DNA of 64,000 nt from Thelephora terrestris (lineage: Eukaryota; Basidiomycota; Agaricomycetes; Thelephorales; Thelephoraceae): positions 310,001 through 374,000 of the forward strand of contig WIUZ02000017.1 in assembly GCA_015956445.1 (NCBI GenBank), written 5' to 3'. Positions within the stretch are counted from its first letter, which is position 1. Each line of letters begins with the position of its first letter. Below are positions 47,923-61,087 of this stretch, one piece after another. A program made the translations under genes and the position numbers. Under the pieces are notes generated by a model, which saw only the letters and a list, made by a program, of their open reading frames with translations, made no database searches and was not told the origin of the DNA.

Positions 47923-49120
47923 TCAGCATTCCCCCTTTATCTACTCCTGTCATCTTACGCGCAGACTCTCATCTACTTGCCTGCTCTCCTTCTGTACCAC
48001 CCACACCCTTACCTTCCCACTGCGACACCCCCACTATCTATCCGACCCTATACTACTCCAGTCTTACTGCTTCGCCGGCGTTAGGCCCCACACGACGAAT
48101 ATCAAATTATCATGAGTTTGAGCTAATTTATGTAACGAGAGCGTCCGAACCCTCAAAATCTTTGCGGGGAAGTTTCTTCCGATGAATAACCAAGGTAAAA
48201 AGAAGGAATCAATGGTGAGGAGCACCAGAAGTGTTTTGTGCATATACTGTACTGCTATCTGCAATATACCAGACAAACTCCATGGGCTGGGGGGAGGACG
48301 AGGGGATAACTCGGAAGTAAAAAGCATCTGTACCCTAACAAAAAGAGACATTATGCATGGTGGGCTACGACTGAAACGTACAAGAAAGCAAGAGCTATCG
48401 ACGGGAAAACCAACCCTAGGATGGAGGTGATGGGGAGAGAAGATAATAATAAACAAAATTTAATAAAAACATAGAAACAATGCAACGGCGTGGAAGACAG
48501 ATCGAAGTGAGAATCGGCGCCCACACCCAACAGGGTTTTGTGGATAGAGAAGAAACAGGGTCGGAAAACTGGATATGGCCACGAGCATGCGAAGTTCGTG
48601 GTATGAAGGGACAGAATGAGTGGGAAAGGGAAGGATTGGGAGGGGGGATTACACATTGAGTCATGATATATGCGAAAAGTTTATGGGGTTGTTGACGATC
48701 GATGTTACACAGTTCTTGCAAAGAAAAAAACTCGAGGTGCTGAGAAGGAATAAGAAAGCGTCATAGAGAGATGGGACGGCAAGCGTAAAGATGTCCAAAC
48801 CTGGAAGGACAAAAAGGGGTCCAAGGAAGTCCGCAGATCAAAGCCAAGAAGATTGCCCGGGAAAGTGGCCTTCATGAATGTTGCGAGATGCAGTTGGAAC
48901 GGAGAGAAGAAGTGTGGTTGGGAAGGACGAATCTAGTGACCAAGGGAGATACGTATGGATAGAGAGGACTAAAAGAATGTGGGGTGTTTGGAGTGTGATA
49001 CGATTAAGGTAGGTCTAAAAAGGCCGGGTGTAGAATATGCAGCCCATGGTCAAATGAGGGATGACGGGAAATGAGCAGAGATAGGTAGGCTTCCCCGCTA
49101 CGAGGGCTGAGAATGGGGCG
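47923..49120. other. Convergent 3' region, 1.2 kb, no gene
   Basis: This gap lies between the ends of CENP-A and the coiled-coil gene. It is relatively A-rich on the plus strand (for example AATAATAAACAAAATTTAAT near 48443). No frame gives a known protein. It is probably 3' UTR plus spacer. Confidence 0.5.
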
Positions 49121-51564
49121 CTAAGACACCGTATTGTGTCGCATCTGAGGCACGGGTGAAGGAACAACCCAAGATCCATGTCTCTGGGAAATGCTCTGGG
49201 GTAATGGCGGTCTTGACCTCGCTGGATCCCTCCACTGGTTTGGGTCATTCGCAATTCCCGACGATCTTCGGCTGCTATTAACGGATCCCTGATTCGACCG
49301 TTGTCCGTTTCCGAACTGATTCGAAGACCCTCCGCTCGAACTCCTCTGGTGCCCTGTGGGACGCCGTGACGAAGAGGGTCCCTGGCTCAGCGGTAACTTA
49401 TCCACGCTCTGGCTGGCCGACTTCCCTAATGAAGTCGAGCTCCTGTTAGGGGAACTCGAGGTAGAGCGCCTCCGATCGCCTGTTTGTTGCATCATGAAGG
49501 GAGCTGTTGGAGGTAAGAGTGGCATGTTGTCCATCGCATAGTAGGGCATCTGAGGAACCATCTGCATCTGCATTTGCGGCATGACGGGCATTCCCCAAGG
49601 ATAACCGAAAGGTTGCATTGGCATCGGTAACGGGGGAGGAGTCCCTTGATACATCGAAGTCGGCCGTGCTGTTATCTTCGAAGCGTCTTCGTCCGTATTC
49701 GAGGAGTGTGCGGAAGGAGGCGGAATGGAAGCCACAGACTGTGGTTTCGAGGTTCCTCGCAAGCTGTTGGAAGAATCATTCCTCGAGGGCGGATGCGAGA
49801 CTGCCGGGGAAGATCCGTCTAAGCTTTGTCGCTGGAGCGTATCGTATGCCGGACGAGAATAGCTTCCTATCCTCCGACTGGGCTGGGGCTCGATGTCTTG
49901 GGAATCAGCCGACTGGGAGCCGACCTTGAACATCTGGCTCTCCCGTCGCTTACGTGCAGCGATGACTTCTTGCTGGTAAAGCCTCTTCTTCTTCTCATCT
50001 TCAGCAGCCTTCTTCTCAGTCTCCCAGGCCCGTTTCTCCTGCTCCCACTTCTTTTTCTCCGCCTCGTGCTTTTGCCGCTCCTCCTCGAAGACCCTCCGCT
50101 CCTTTTGCAGTTCCAGAAACTTGGCCCGTTCTTCCCTTCCTCGTTTGATCCGCATGATATGTCCGAGAGGCACATGTTCATCCTTGTCTTGCTTCTCGTC
50201 CACGTCAAATCTGACGCTCGATCGGGCGCGTTTTGTGCGAGCAGCGACGTTTCCGGATGGAACAGGAGACAATGACGTCGAGGAGAGCGAAGACTGAAGG
50301 GCGGGTTGTTTGGGTTTGAGAGCCTTTGTTCGATCTAGAGAAGGAAGGTCGGTCTCAGTCTGTGGCGGGGATGGATCGGCTCTGTAGGGTTGATTCCGCG
50401 TCTGTACTGTTATAACGGAGCCTGTAGAGGAGGCTGCGTTTGTTTAATAATTCACAGCATGACACAAAATGAATTATGGCGCTTACCTGACTTCGTTAGC
50501 TGGAAATCGGTTGTTGACGACGATGACAAAGTAGGAAGCCAAGGGGTTTCCGACTGTTCCGCCACGTTGTATCCAGCCAAGACTTCGATAGACTGTGAAA
50601 CTTCAAGGGCTGCAACACCAAAAGCACCGCCAGAAACGTGATGCAGGATAACATCATCAGAGCGCCCCGAAGGTCCGGGAATGTAGACAGACATCCGATC
50701 CTCGAAACATGGGCGCGAGATCCACCGTTTCAATCCCTGGCTGATATTGCTAACCCGTTTAAGATCACAGACCGGACCGTCGTCTAATCTGGACACGGGG
50801 GGTTGTGATGTGGCGGGTAAAGAGCGGTTTGACGTGAAGGATGCAATGGATCGCTCGTCCGAAACGGTTAAATCACGGCGTTCGAGGCGACGTAACATTC
50901 GGGTTCTGAGGAACATTGAGGCCACCGTTTCCTGATGGTGAAGAGAGGAAACGAGGTTTGCGGATCTGGGGAACAATGGTACGTTTGGGAGGTACAGCAG
51001 AGGAGGCGCAGAAAAGGCAGGTGCAAGCGCGTTGGTCGTAAAGGAGTGGAGGGACTTGAGAGGGGAAACCGACAAAGGGGGTGAAACCGAAGGTGAAGAG
51101 GAGGTGGTCGAGGACCCGTCGTCCAGTTCTTCAGAGTCAAGAGACTTAGTTACTGTTGGGATTGCCGGGAGGCTCTGGAAGGAGTTCTGGCGGGGATCCC
51201 AGCCCAGCGAACCACCTACGACAGGGGGTGGCATGGCCAATTTCCTTTCGGGCCACTGATTAGAGTTCCTGCGGGGCCCAGCAAATTCGGAATCATCGTC
51301 GGGTGTAGCAGGGGTAGGCGAGTCTGTGGAAGATGTTGAAAACGAAGACGCCTGAAGCGGAGGCTGTGGAAAGGGGGGAGGTGGCTCCCGAATAGCGGCT
51401 TGTTTGATTGCCTTTACGGACAAACTCCTCAAAAACCGAGATGGTTTCTTGACCGAAGGTTGCTTAGCCGTCTGTGGAGGCCTTGTTTCATCTGAGGAGG
51501 TGGAAGAAACAGTCGTGGAACTTGACATGTCATTGCGTTTGAAGAGGGCGGCGAAACGACGCAT
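49121..51564 (-). CDS. Large disordered coiled-coil protein of unknown function
   Basis: The start is the ATG at 51564 (MRRFAALFKRNDMSSSTTVS). One intron near 50430-50486 joins ...FQLTKSG to a segment ending LKPKQPALQSSLSSTSLSPV. The product is about 790 aa. The first ~370 residues are Ser/Pro-rich with one short structured-looking block (VCDLKRVSNISQGLKRWISR, VIPG-like turns). After residue ~440 a highly charged coiled coil runs for about 80 residues (AKFLELQKERRVFEEERQKH through KKKRLYQQEVIAARKRRESQ). Then comes a Met/Pro/Gln-rich stretch (MPQMQMQMVPQMPYYAM) and a Ser/Arg-rich tail. No enzyme domain is visible. It is likely a cytoskeletal, polarity or RNA-granule scaffold, which is inference only. 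A fragment of its 5' end occurs at 39.84-40.05 kb. Confidence 0.65.
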
Positions 51565-53621
51565 TTTAAAGGGAGAACGAAGGGGAAGCTAACGCATAGG
51601 CTAGGCGGTGGGGGTAGGCGGAAGATGGAGGAAGAAAAGAAGGAGAGGGAGGAGGGGATTCACTGAGGTTGAATATAGAATAAAGAGAGAGGAAGAAATC
51701 AGTTGCCGGCAGTCGGCCACCTCTCCCGTCACAGCACTCACGCATCTTACGGTGCGAACGGGAAGGAAAATTAAAAAAATTGTATTGACGGTCGGCACTC
51801 GTGTATTATTTGTCCCTTCCCTTCTTAGAGTTAGTGTTACATCTAACGTGTGCCCGCGCAACTTGGCAATCCTGCGCATGGCGAGGCAGATCAAGACGCG
51901 GCACGTTCGCTCCTCGTCAGGGATGACCTCGGATGACGTCCGCCGCGAACTCACACGCGCCAAAAAAAAATGACAACAACGTGACACCGCCACTCGTTGC
52001 TATCAGTCTCACCCGTAAGCGTAAGCAACCGTCGTGGAAAGCGAGCGTGGTCGAAACAGATGCGAAAAATTTAGACGGGAAAATGAAGTCTGAGGTCCGA
52101 GACCTTGAGGGACGAAAGCGAAACTCGTGAATGCCGGGCAGTCGGAGTTTGGTGATAATCATCGAATCAGCCCGGCTGCGGCATTGTCACAGTAAACAGC
52201 GTTCACATAGGTAATCCTCCTGGTGACTTGGAACTAAGATCTTGATCCGCGCCACAAGCGGCCGAAGTGTCCCGGGAGCGTGTCTTCCTCGCTTTAGTCC
52301 TTTGGCGCCCCCTATTGGAATGTTTGTTGTCATCCACATAACCTTACCCCAGAGCGTTCGGCCGCCTTCAAAAGCCTCTCCTAATCACAAGCCCGAATGC
52401 ACAGCTTCACTCAACAATGTCTCGCATGGATCACCGAAGATCGTGCCTCGGAGAGCTGGCGCTGGGCCTCACATCATGCTATTTGCGGATGGGAAGACGA
52501 GCAGTCGTGGGAAACTGATATGTGATCGGGTTCCTTAGAACCTCTGGTGGCCGGAGGCCGCAATTCAAGGCTCCAACTCGCCAAGACGCCGAAACAAGGA
52601 CCTCCGCACCCAACCTCGTTGAATAGTACCGTGGATTGCATTCGGTCAAAAGTTGTAGCGGCTTCCACAACCCCGCCACTTATCACGGGTGTAGGTTAAA
52701 GACAAACCCTAAACTATGCGTCTCTCGGCTTCGAAGGCCGGCGCCCAGTGATGCGGAACTTCTTGACCCCCTAAGTACCTGACGTGAAAAAAAAAAAACC
52801 AACGGCCCCCGTTGACCGAAACTTACAGCCTCAACTGCCACTTGATCTGTGCACTTGATCGCAAGAAGGGTCTGGAAAGGCCGTTCCGCTCAACGTCCAC
52901 CCTACGACCGTATGTCTTCGGGCCATCATACACCACATACACATCATGCATCAAGTACGCTATCACCACGTTCAGTCCGGCGCAAGCATAGCAGCGAACC
53001 CTATGGCCTGTCGGAAGATTACATCAAACGCCTCCAGTCCCGAAACGTGACCCTGGATTATGCAGAGATTGGATCCCATGACCTTTCTCAGACCCACACG
53101 TGCTGATGAGCCTATGACTCCAACTCACAGTTCGAGGCACACAATGTTCTTATCTAGCCGGAGACTCAAACTCCAGCTGGACCTAAAATAGCAGGAGATC
53201 ACACCAGCATGGCGGCCTGTGACCCGACCTGAAACAGCCTAACTCCCCATGTATCCCTGGCCCTGGCCTTCGATTAATGAACAAGCCGCCTTCCATACTG
53301 ATGCATGGTTGATCCTAGCACCACTCACCGGAAATGAACCCTACTTAGCCCTCCGTTTGCGGACACGTGCTATACACCGTTTCTAAGCCGAGGGACCGGG
53401 CGCAGGGCAAAGTCGGCTCCTGGGGATCGCCAAGAATACAAAACCAATCTAACGTGTATCGCCCGAAGGCCACTGACAGATCGGGGTCGAGGCTGGAAGA
53501 CGGAGGGTCAGTGTGGCCGATCAACTTGCCGCGGACAAAGGCGTTCTCGCCTCTGCTCAAATCATCCACTGTCCTGAGCATCCACGCGGAGCATGCACTC
53601 ACAGACGCTTGTCAATTCTTG
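51565..53621. other. 2-kb stretch without a supportable gene
   Basis: Short open frames occur on both strands, none with family resemblance or consistent splicing. A homopolymer A12 tract lies near 52787. The left part must include the coiled-coil gene promoter and the right part the RRN7 3' UTR. I looked for tRNA A/B boxes and terminal repeats and found none convincing. Confidence 0.4.
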
Positions 53622-55955
53622 TCACTCCTCCGCTTCTTCGCCGTCCTCCGCCTCTGACTCCGATCCTACGACTTGATCTTTCCCAAGCTTGTCTTTCTTC
53701 TTCTTCCATCTCAGGAAACGTCTCTCGAAGCGTTCTACGACCGCGTATATCGTTTCGTCTTCGATGCCACACCAATGCGCAGCACGCTCGACGATGAGAG
53801 CATATTCCTCAAACACGGTTCCGAGCACGTCATGGGCTTGGTAGATTTTGTAGGATTCCCCAGGACGGAGGGCAGCGCTTAAGGTGCCTTCTGTGAAAGG
53901 TGATTCTACAAGATCCTGGGCTGGAAGCTGAGGTGATGGGTTTACCCGTCGGTTTACAAGGCGTGCGCGACGTTCCTCTTTGGTTGAAGGCGGGGAAGGT
54001 ACAACCGGGTAATATTCTTCCGCGAGTTGGTTGACATCTGAATCACAGGTGCCATCAGCCTTCGTTGAATACCGCAGGGACCGTCAATAGAGCCATTCCC
54101 ACCTTCAACGTTGGCCAGGGCCTTTTCTGCACAAAAATCCAGGAACTCGTCCAATTCATCTATTGAAAGCTCCTGTACGTGCCTAGAATCTCAATAGTAA
54201 GCGGCGAATTGAACGGTAAAGGGGTACACCGTACGTCTCTGTCAAAGATGAAAGTACGTTATCAATCGACCGGTCATCTTCCTCATTCAATCGCTTCAAT
54301 AGCGCAATATATTCGTCCAACTTCGGGAAGGCATGGGCTGGGTCTCCGGGGCGAGAAGGAGTTCTGGCACTGTATGATTATCAATAATCCGAGTTCTTCG
54401 CACAGGGGGCGTACCGGGTGCGACCGTCTAGCCCATAGACCAGCTTGATAACAACGATCGCCGTGGATATGAATACCACCTCTGGGGGCACGTTATCTGA
54501 TTTATGCACCTTCGGGTCGTTTTGTTTTAGAAACCTCAGCCTCGGTGCAGAGATGTTGTGCATGACTAATGGCAACGATAATATCTCCGCGAGCTTCTTG
54601 GACATCGTGTACAGCACGGCTGACAAAAGTTCGATTACTCCGATAAGATCCCGGCCGATGAATTGAGACGCACCCGAGCCACCGAGTGCCCTAACCGCCC
54701 TCCATAAGATTGGAGCGGCGTTTGCTTCGGGCGTAAGGATACGGTAGTTAGCGAACATCCGCTTCGCCAAGCGAGAGGACAAAATATGAAGTAATCTCGG
54801 CCGTGGCGGGAACTAAGTTTGTGCAAGGTTTGTCAGCCAAGCCTAGCAATTCAGACCGGAAAGAACGGACGTGGGGGCTCAGCGCTTGTATCTTGTGCTT
54901 CGTCAAGTGGAGCCTCATGTCTGGCGGAATCAGGGTGACGACATTCAAGTACGGCAAATCGTAAAGATCGATGATCCTGCGTGGATTTACGGAATTTATG
55001 GTTTTGAGTCGGACATAAACCTTCTCCGAATTCGGATGTTATGATCGTTCACTCACTGTGTAAAATCCCGAAAGATGATAGGAATGCGTAAAGTCCAACA
55101 AGCCAGAATTAGCACGGCGATATTATTAGCCGGGAGCTCAAATGTGCCCCGTGCTTTCCGGGTTGGGTGAGCATGTTCGATGGGGGCGGACGAGAGGTCG
55201 GGATCGCCATCCTCGGAGGAGGCAGAAAGTTGTTCTAGTAGGGCTTCGAGTTCGGGATCATCTTCCTCTTCTGAGGACGATGGACCTATGGATTCGGAAT
55301 CAGATCCGTCACCCTTGACGTCTGGGTGTGCGAGTTCTCGTTCGGAGGAACGCTTGGGCGGGGAGGGGGGCTCGGACTCCCCATCTTCCTTGTGCAGAAG
55401 GGGTTCTGGTGGGATCGCACGCGGGAGGGTGCTGAGATGGAGAGCCCAAATATCCCGACAGACTATCTGCTAGGGATCGGAGACGGCCCAGTGAACCAGC
55501 AAACGCGAACGGACCTCGAACTCTGGAGGTAGCTTCCACAAGTTAGTCAGCGCCTTGATTTGGTACCGTAGCACGACTTGAAGACACTGGAAGTAGTGAT
55601 AACGAGCTCTATCACCGTGGTACACTAACCACGGGCCAAAGCTGTGAAATGCAACATTCCAATGCGCTAAGGTTAAACGACTTACGTCGAGGATCTGCGT
55701 TGCTCTTCTTTTCCTTCTTCTTGCGACCGGCCTTCAGTGTTCTCTTCTGAAGGACATGCGGACCAAACTCATCCAAGATTCTTGCTTCCGTTCTGTAGTT
55801 CTTTGACAACAAAGGCCGAGTAAGTCGGTGCAAGCGCAATTCATCGCTCAGCGCACCTCCAAAACGTGTCCTTCACTACACGTAACATATCCCGTTCCCG
55901 GTGCTCGATGCCATTGTCGAGATCCACAGACCAGGCATGCCTTACGGGGAGCCAT
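53622..55955 (-). CDS. RRN7: RNA polymerase I core factor subunit Rrn7/TAF1B
   Basis: The start at 55955 gives MAPRKACLVCGSRQWHRAPG, then TGYVTCSEGHVLE joined across an intron to NYRTEARILDEF. This is the zinc ribbon and B-reader-like segment of the TFIIB-related family. GPHVLQKRTLKAGRKKKEKK follows, then ARYHYFQCLQVVLRYQIKAL and TNLWKLPPEFE (cyclin-like fold 1), CRDIWALHL, an acidic insert and FELPANNIAVLILACWTLRI. Next are the DLPYLNVVTLIPPDMRLHLT block, the second cyclin-like region with VVFISTAIVVIKLVYGLDGR, and a C-terminus ALRPGESYKIYQAHDV then AAHWCGIEDETIYAVVERFE. Rrn7 recruits Pol I to the rDNA promoter as part of core factor. Six or more introns are needed; those in 53.9-54.4 kb are the least certain. 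Confidence 0.82.
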
Positions 55956-56125
55956 ACCCCCAAGATCTTGAACGACGGGGGGAAGGTGAGGGAAGTTTTG
56001 GGTCACGTGACTCTGATTTCATGATCGGCGCGCTTGAGCGCTTTGGCGAAACCTCAACGTTTCAACGTCACTCACCACAAACCGTCATCATACCCAGGCA
56101 AAGACGGCAGACCACGACGAAGGCC
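55956..56125. promoter_or_regulatory. Short bidirectional promoter, RRN7 and ERJ5
   Basis: Only 170 bp separate the two diverging starts, so the two genes share promoter sequence. A GGTCACGTGACT element (E-box-type CACGTG core) lies near 56001 and is the only palindromic motif seen. Confidence 0.55.
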
Positions 56126-57629
56126 ATGAGGCCTCATTACTTGTTCCTCTGGTTAGTGGTGATGGCAACGTGTGTGTTAGCGTAAGTCCCCACGAGTTTT
56201 CCCGGTCTGGCCTGTTGGACACTCACAATGCACATGAACCCGTATAGATGGGAAAAAGTGCGTGGAGCGGGAATTGCCCGAAAGAGACGTCATGCGGGAC
56301 CTAACGACCTTTGCGGTTCCCCGTAGGCAGATTATGAGATCTTTGACCTCGTGACCGCTGTGGAGAAGGCGGAAGGCAGGTCCCCGTGGTTCTTTCATAC
56401 CACGCAGGTCGTTCACGCCGTTTTGGTGGTTTTGCAGGCAAAGGGACCACATTCTATTCGTGGTTAGATGTGCCGTCATCGGCGACTACGGCTGAGATTT
56501 CCAAGGCGTACCGAAAGAAAAGTATACATCTGCAGTACGTGAATCTGTTCCGCTGTTCTGATCTCATTCAAGGGGACTAACACTTGTGGTGTGGCCGCTA
56601 GCCCGGACAAGAATCCAGGGGTCATTGGTATTCAAGAGAGGTTCGCACGGCTTGGTGTCATCGCGGCAATTCTCAGAAATCCGGACTCCCGGAAAAGGTA
56701 AGCACTGTGATCGTGAGGCTCCCGTGCGATCAACAGCGGTAGATCCCTTACACGCGTTGCCTTGAATCAGGTACGACTTTTTCTACAAGAATGGGGTCCC
56801 CAAGTGGAGGGGCACCGGGTATTACTACGCGAGATTTCGACCTGGGATTGGGGTGAGTGCATGTTTCTACCCGACGATCTTCCTTGTGCATTCATCCTTT
56901 CGTGTCGTTAATCTATCATCAACGGAAAATTTACCATACAACGCAGACGGTCATGACGTTCCTGGTCATTCTCACGACGGGGTTGCAATATATGGTCCAG
57001 AAGCTGAATTACGCCAAAGATGTAGAACGGATCGAAAGGATCAGACACGATGCGAGAACAACAGCGTGGGGAAATCGATTGGTGCCTCCAGAGGGCCAAA
57101 AGAAGGTAAGTGCGATCTGGACTTTGGGTGGCATGACAGCGCTGACGAGATGATCACGGTGGTATCGTGTGCCAACGCACTAGGTCAGAGTTAACTTGGG
57201 CGGAAGAATTCGGTTCGACGAAGACGGTAATGCGCTCCCTGGGAAAATGATCGACATGGTAGTGGAGGGAGAGAACGTCTACATAGTAAGCATACGGGGT
57301 CGGACCGGAAATTTGTTATTCTCATTTTTTCCCTCTAGGCGGAGGACGGAGAACTCATCCTTTTAGATGCTTCAAGCGCGACCCCTGCCTCGCTGAACAA
57401 CACCTGGTTTGTTGGACTTTTCCGATGGTTTGGTTCAATCGTTTGGAGACGTGAAAAATCTGGGGAAAAAGAGACGGCCGATAACACGAGCCCGGAAGAC
57501 AGCGGATCAGAAACAGGTGGGTACGACAGCTCCTCCAGCAAAAAGGCACGCCGGATGGCAACGGGGCGAGCGGGAGGTATGCGGAGGAAGGCTGTGAAAA
57601 ATCGCAAAACGGCAAAGGCTGTATCGTAA
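56126..57629 (+). CDS. ERJ5: ER-membrane J-domain protein, ERJ5 type
   Basis: The start at 56126 gives a signal peptide (MRPHYLFLWLVVMATCVLA). Next come WEKADYEIFDLVTAVEKAEG and the J domain: TFYSWLDVPSSATTAEISKA, YRKKSIHLHPDKNPGV, then ERFARLGVIAAILRNPDSRK and RYDFFYKNG. The HPD tripeptide is intact and is split by an intron within the His codon. A transmembrane helix (VMTFLVILTTGLQYMV) follows, then a basic cytosolic tail with DASSATPASLNNTWFVGLF and a Lys/Arg-rich end at 57629. Erj5 is an ER J protein thought to stimulate Kar2/BiP and preserve ER folding capacity. About six introns keep frame. Glutamine synthetase begins 240 bp further on. Confidence 0.85.
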
Positions 57630-57869
57630 GGGTTAGATGAATAGATTTTCTGGCTGCAGTGATCCGGATATTTTGCGATAGGGAGGGCGGAGCGGGGTTA
57701 GCACTGGTTGACATAACGGGAAACAATTCCCTTTTGAAGACACGTTTCACTCCACGGACCGGCCCCCACCGGTATAGGCTTGTCAATCCTATAAAGCCGT
57801 GGACGGTTCCCAGAAATTATCTCTATCCTCATCCCCAACCCTCATCTACTCTGCGCCACATTTGTCTCA

Positions 57870-59159
57870 ATGGCCTACGCTTACCGTCCCGAACTCTTGG
57901 CCCCATACCTCTCTCTCCCACAGGGTGAAAAAGTCCAGGCCGAATGTATGCTTCACTGTCCCCCCTTCATCTTTAACTCCGAAGCTGATCGTGTATGCAG
58001 ACGTTTGGGTTGACGGTGACGGCGGTCTCCGTTCCAAGACCTGCGTGAGTTTTCGTTCGCTTGGGCCTGCCAACGTGTCGTCTGACCATCGTCTTGCAGA
58101 CCGTTGACAAAAAAGTCACCGACATCGGCCAATTGCGTGTTTGGGATTTCGATGGATCTTCCACCAACCAGGCCCCCGGTGGCAACTCTGATGTCTACTT
58201 GAGGCCAGCTGCCATCTTCAAGGACCCCTTCCGTGGTGGTGACAACATCCTCGTCCTCGCCGAGTGCTACAACAACGACGGTACTCCCAACAAGACCAAC
58301 CACCGTCACCATGCCGCTAAGGTTATGGAGCTTGCCAAGGACCTGGAGCCCTGGTTCGGACTTGAGCAAGAGTACACTTTATTCGACGCCGATGGCACCC
58401 CATTCGGTTGGCCAAAGGGCGGTTTCCCTGGTCCCCAGGGTCCCTACTACTGCGGTGCTGGTTCGTGCGAATTTTCTCAGGTCTAACTCCCCACAGATCT
58501 GACTCGTTGATCTAGGCGCTGGAAAGGTGTATGCACGTGACTTGATTGAGGCTCACTACCGGGTCTGCTTGTACGCTGGTATTAAGATCAGCGGTGTCAA
58601 CGCCGAGGTCATGCCTGCCCAGTGGGAGTTCCAAGTCGGCCCATGCGAGGGTATCGAAATGGGTGACCACCTCTGGATGGCCCGCTACCTCCTCATCCGT
58701 CTCGCCGAACAGTGGGGCATCAAGGTCTCCTTCCACCCCAAGCCTTTGGCCGGTGACTGGAACGGTAGTGGTTGCCACACCAACTACAGCACTGCTCCCA
58801 TGCGTGTAGAGGGTGGTATGAAGCATATCGAGGCTGCTATCGAAAAGCTTGCTCAGAAGCACGACGAACACATCGCCGTCTACGGAGACGACAACGACAT
58901 GCGTCTCACCGGTCGTCATGAAACCGGTCACATCGGCACTTTCTCCTCAGGTGTCGCCAACCGTGGTGCTTCTATCCGTATTCCCCGTCACGTCGCTGCT
59001 AAGGGTTATGGTTATCTGGAGGACAGGCGTCCCGCCTCCAACATCGGTGAGCCTCATTCACTCTTTACCACTAAATACTCTGGTTTAACCGCGGGCGATT
59101 CTCAGACCCTTACCGTGTCACTGGCATTATCGTTGAGACCACCGTCACCAACGCTTAGA
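57870..59159 (+). CDS. GLN1: Glutamine synthetase, eukaryotic type II
   Basis: The start at 57870 gives [20 protein letters not shown]. Introns lead to [15 protein letters not shown] and [20 protein letters not shown]. The active-site motifs of GS-II are all present: [74 protein letters not shown] and [11 protein letters not shown]. The last exon gives [17 protein letters not shown]. The length is about 354 aa, normal for the family. The enzyme condenses ammonium with glutamate using ATP in the cytosol and is the main entry for nitrogen. Codon use is strongly biased to C-ending codons, as expected for a highly expressed gene. Four introns are removed and the gene is intact. Confidence 0.95.
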
Positions 59160-59400
59160 TTCTTTAGATTATTTCTTTGCCCAGCCCCGGAATGTGGGTG
59201 GGGGTCAACTTATTCTCGTAATTACAAGCCTTTTGTGGGCGACACAGTTAAACCATTGTATACACTTATCATGGAGGTTCGACGTGGAATCGAAGTTGTT
59301 ATCATATCTTGTCGCAAGCCTGCGGTACGATGACGGATATGTCCGGCGGAGCTATCGCTCTCCTGAGTCAGATTACTTTTGCCCTTGACGCGCTGCGACG

Positions 59401-60846
59401 ATGTCCTCGTTCGACAAGATTTCGTTACCGGAGTTTCTCATGCAGCTGACATCCAATAAGATTCCTCATACAAAGGCCATACAAATCGCATCGAAGATGT
59501 CTGTCCTCGCTCTATGGATCTGGCTGGGAAGCTGACTTATGGTGAAGCTACAAGACCCATCACACGCGAGCCGCGTTGGCTGGGCTGACCGATTTTTCTC
59601 TTAAATCGCTCGGAATCGAAGAGAAAGACTTGAGGCGGCTAAGCTTGGTAGCGTTCAAGAAAGCCGACTGGGCGGTTACCAGCACCAAGACTGCCAGTCC
59701 CACTGAAATGCGATCGAGTGTGCATCCCAAGGTCGGAGATATCAAGTCTATGGGGTCAGCCTCAGGTCTAGGCACTCCCAAAGCCACGGTGCGTTGGCTT
59801 CCGCCCTATCAGGACGATACGGAATCAGATGGTTAACTCCCTGGCCCTGGGTGCACCCAGCCACTTAAACCCTCTTCCTCGGGATCTACATCTCCCCTGA
59901 AACGGAAACGGAGCACCGTGGACGATAACGAACTCCCCGATCGACCTCCCGAAGAAATGGAGAGCGCCAAGTGCGGAAACTTTGACTTCAAAGAGATCCT
60001 CGACGAGGACCTCCTAAAGATAAAAGGCACGGTCATCAATCGAGCCCCTATCATGACCGCGTGGGCGGCGATCGTCGCTGAGCGATTGGGGTTTGAAAGG
60101 GAGGAAGCTCTGAGCATCGGTGAGGCGATCCTCAGGCGGCCTATCGATAACGCTAATTTTGCAATCTCGCGGGACAGCATTTGTATACACGGATATGAAC
60201 GCGGTCTCAAAAGGGCTATCGATTGGCGTATACAGTCCCGGCAAAGGTAAAGAAGCCCAGTTATCTACGGACGGAGCCCAACCGTACGTGGGCCTCATGG
60301 GTCGTCGGTAAGTTGCTTGATGAACGCACGCAAAAAGTTACCATTGAACGAGTTTTCACCTGCCTCATCCGGCGTAGGATCCCTTTATATCGCTCCCAAC
60401 TCTCATACGACCGATCACAATGGAGAGCTTTATCTTCCGGGAAAGAAGTACCGCCGCTCAATGCATACAAATACGTCACAAGCTCCATGAAACAAACGAC
60501 TCCTTACATATTGGGCGCAATGAGGCTGCTAGCTGAATCCTACGACCCGGAAGAACTGAACCAGAAGGGCTTTTCGTTGTATTGTAGTTTCAGGCCGGAT
60601 ATCGAACCTGGGAAGAGCGGGTGGGGGAAACGAGGAAAGGTACCGTGCGAGGTCATTTTAAAGTTACGGAAGGTGAAGGCGAATGGAGAGGGGGAGAACG
60701 TGGCTTCCAGCGTTAATGAGAACGCGAAACCCTTGCCCACCATTCGTCACATCCCCAAGTTCGAGGAAGGTGGGGAACCTCTGTCGAGGAAACCACGGGT
60801 CGACAACACAGGCGAGCTTGACGAGGACGAACTGTTCAGCGAATGA
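59401..60846 (+). CDS. Conserved fungal protein of unknown function
   Basis: Starting at the ATG at 59401, exons join as MSSFDKISLPEFLMQLTSNK...IASK-IYKTHHTRAALAGLTD, then ...GTPKAT-PLKPSSSGSTSPLK, ...EREEALS-IAFVYTDMNAVSKG and ...LMGR-RIPLYRSQ.... Each intron has a normal donor and acceptor and keeps frame. The product is about 395 aa. It has a helical N-terminal module (about 1-75), a Ser/Lys-rich linker, then a conserved-looking region (FDFKEILDEDLLKIKGTVIN, AWAAIVAERLGFEREEALSI, GAQPYVGLMGRR, PYILGAMRLLAESYDPEELN, GFSLYCSFRPDIE, WGKRGKVPCEVILKLRKVK). The tail is acidic (ELDEDELFSE). No catalytic motif is visible. I believe it belongs to a family common in Agaricomycetes but cannot name it. 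Confidence 0.65.
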
Positions 60847-61087
60847 CACACGGGTATGAATAGATAAACGCCCTTCCATGTACATACTGTACACATTCAG
60901 GGAAGGGTCCATGTACACTACACGCGCCTTAACAAGTCTATGATATCGATGTCATCTAGGGAGGGCTTGACCCAAAACAACCCAACTTTTTGTCCCTGTA
61001 TTCGAGATTAGATTTCGTGTCCGTCCTGTAGCGCGGCGAGGGTCCGGGTATGGGCAGAGAGGCAGAAAGATGTGAAACGAGTGTGGC

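Noticed and set aside
51565-53621. tRNA, 5S rRNA or centromeric repeat in the gene-free stretch
   Set aside because: No A/B box pair, cloverleaf or tandem repeat could be found by eye.
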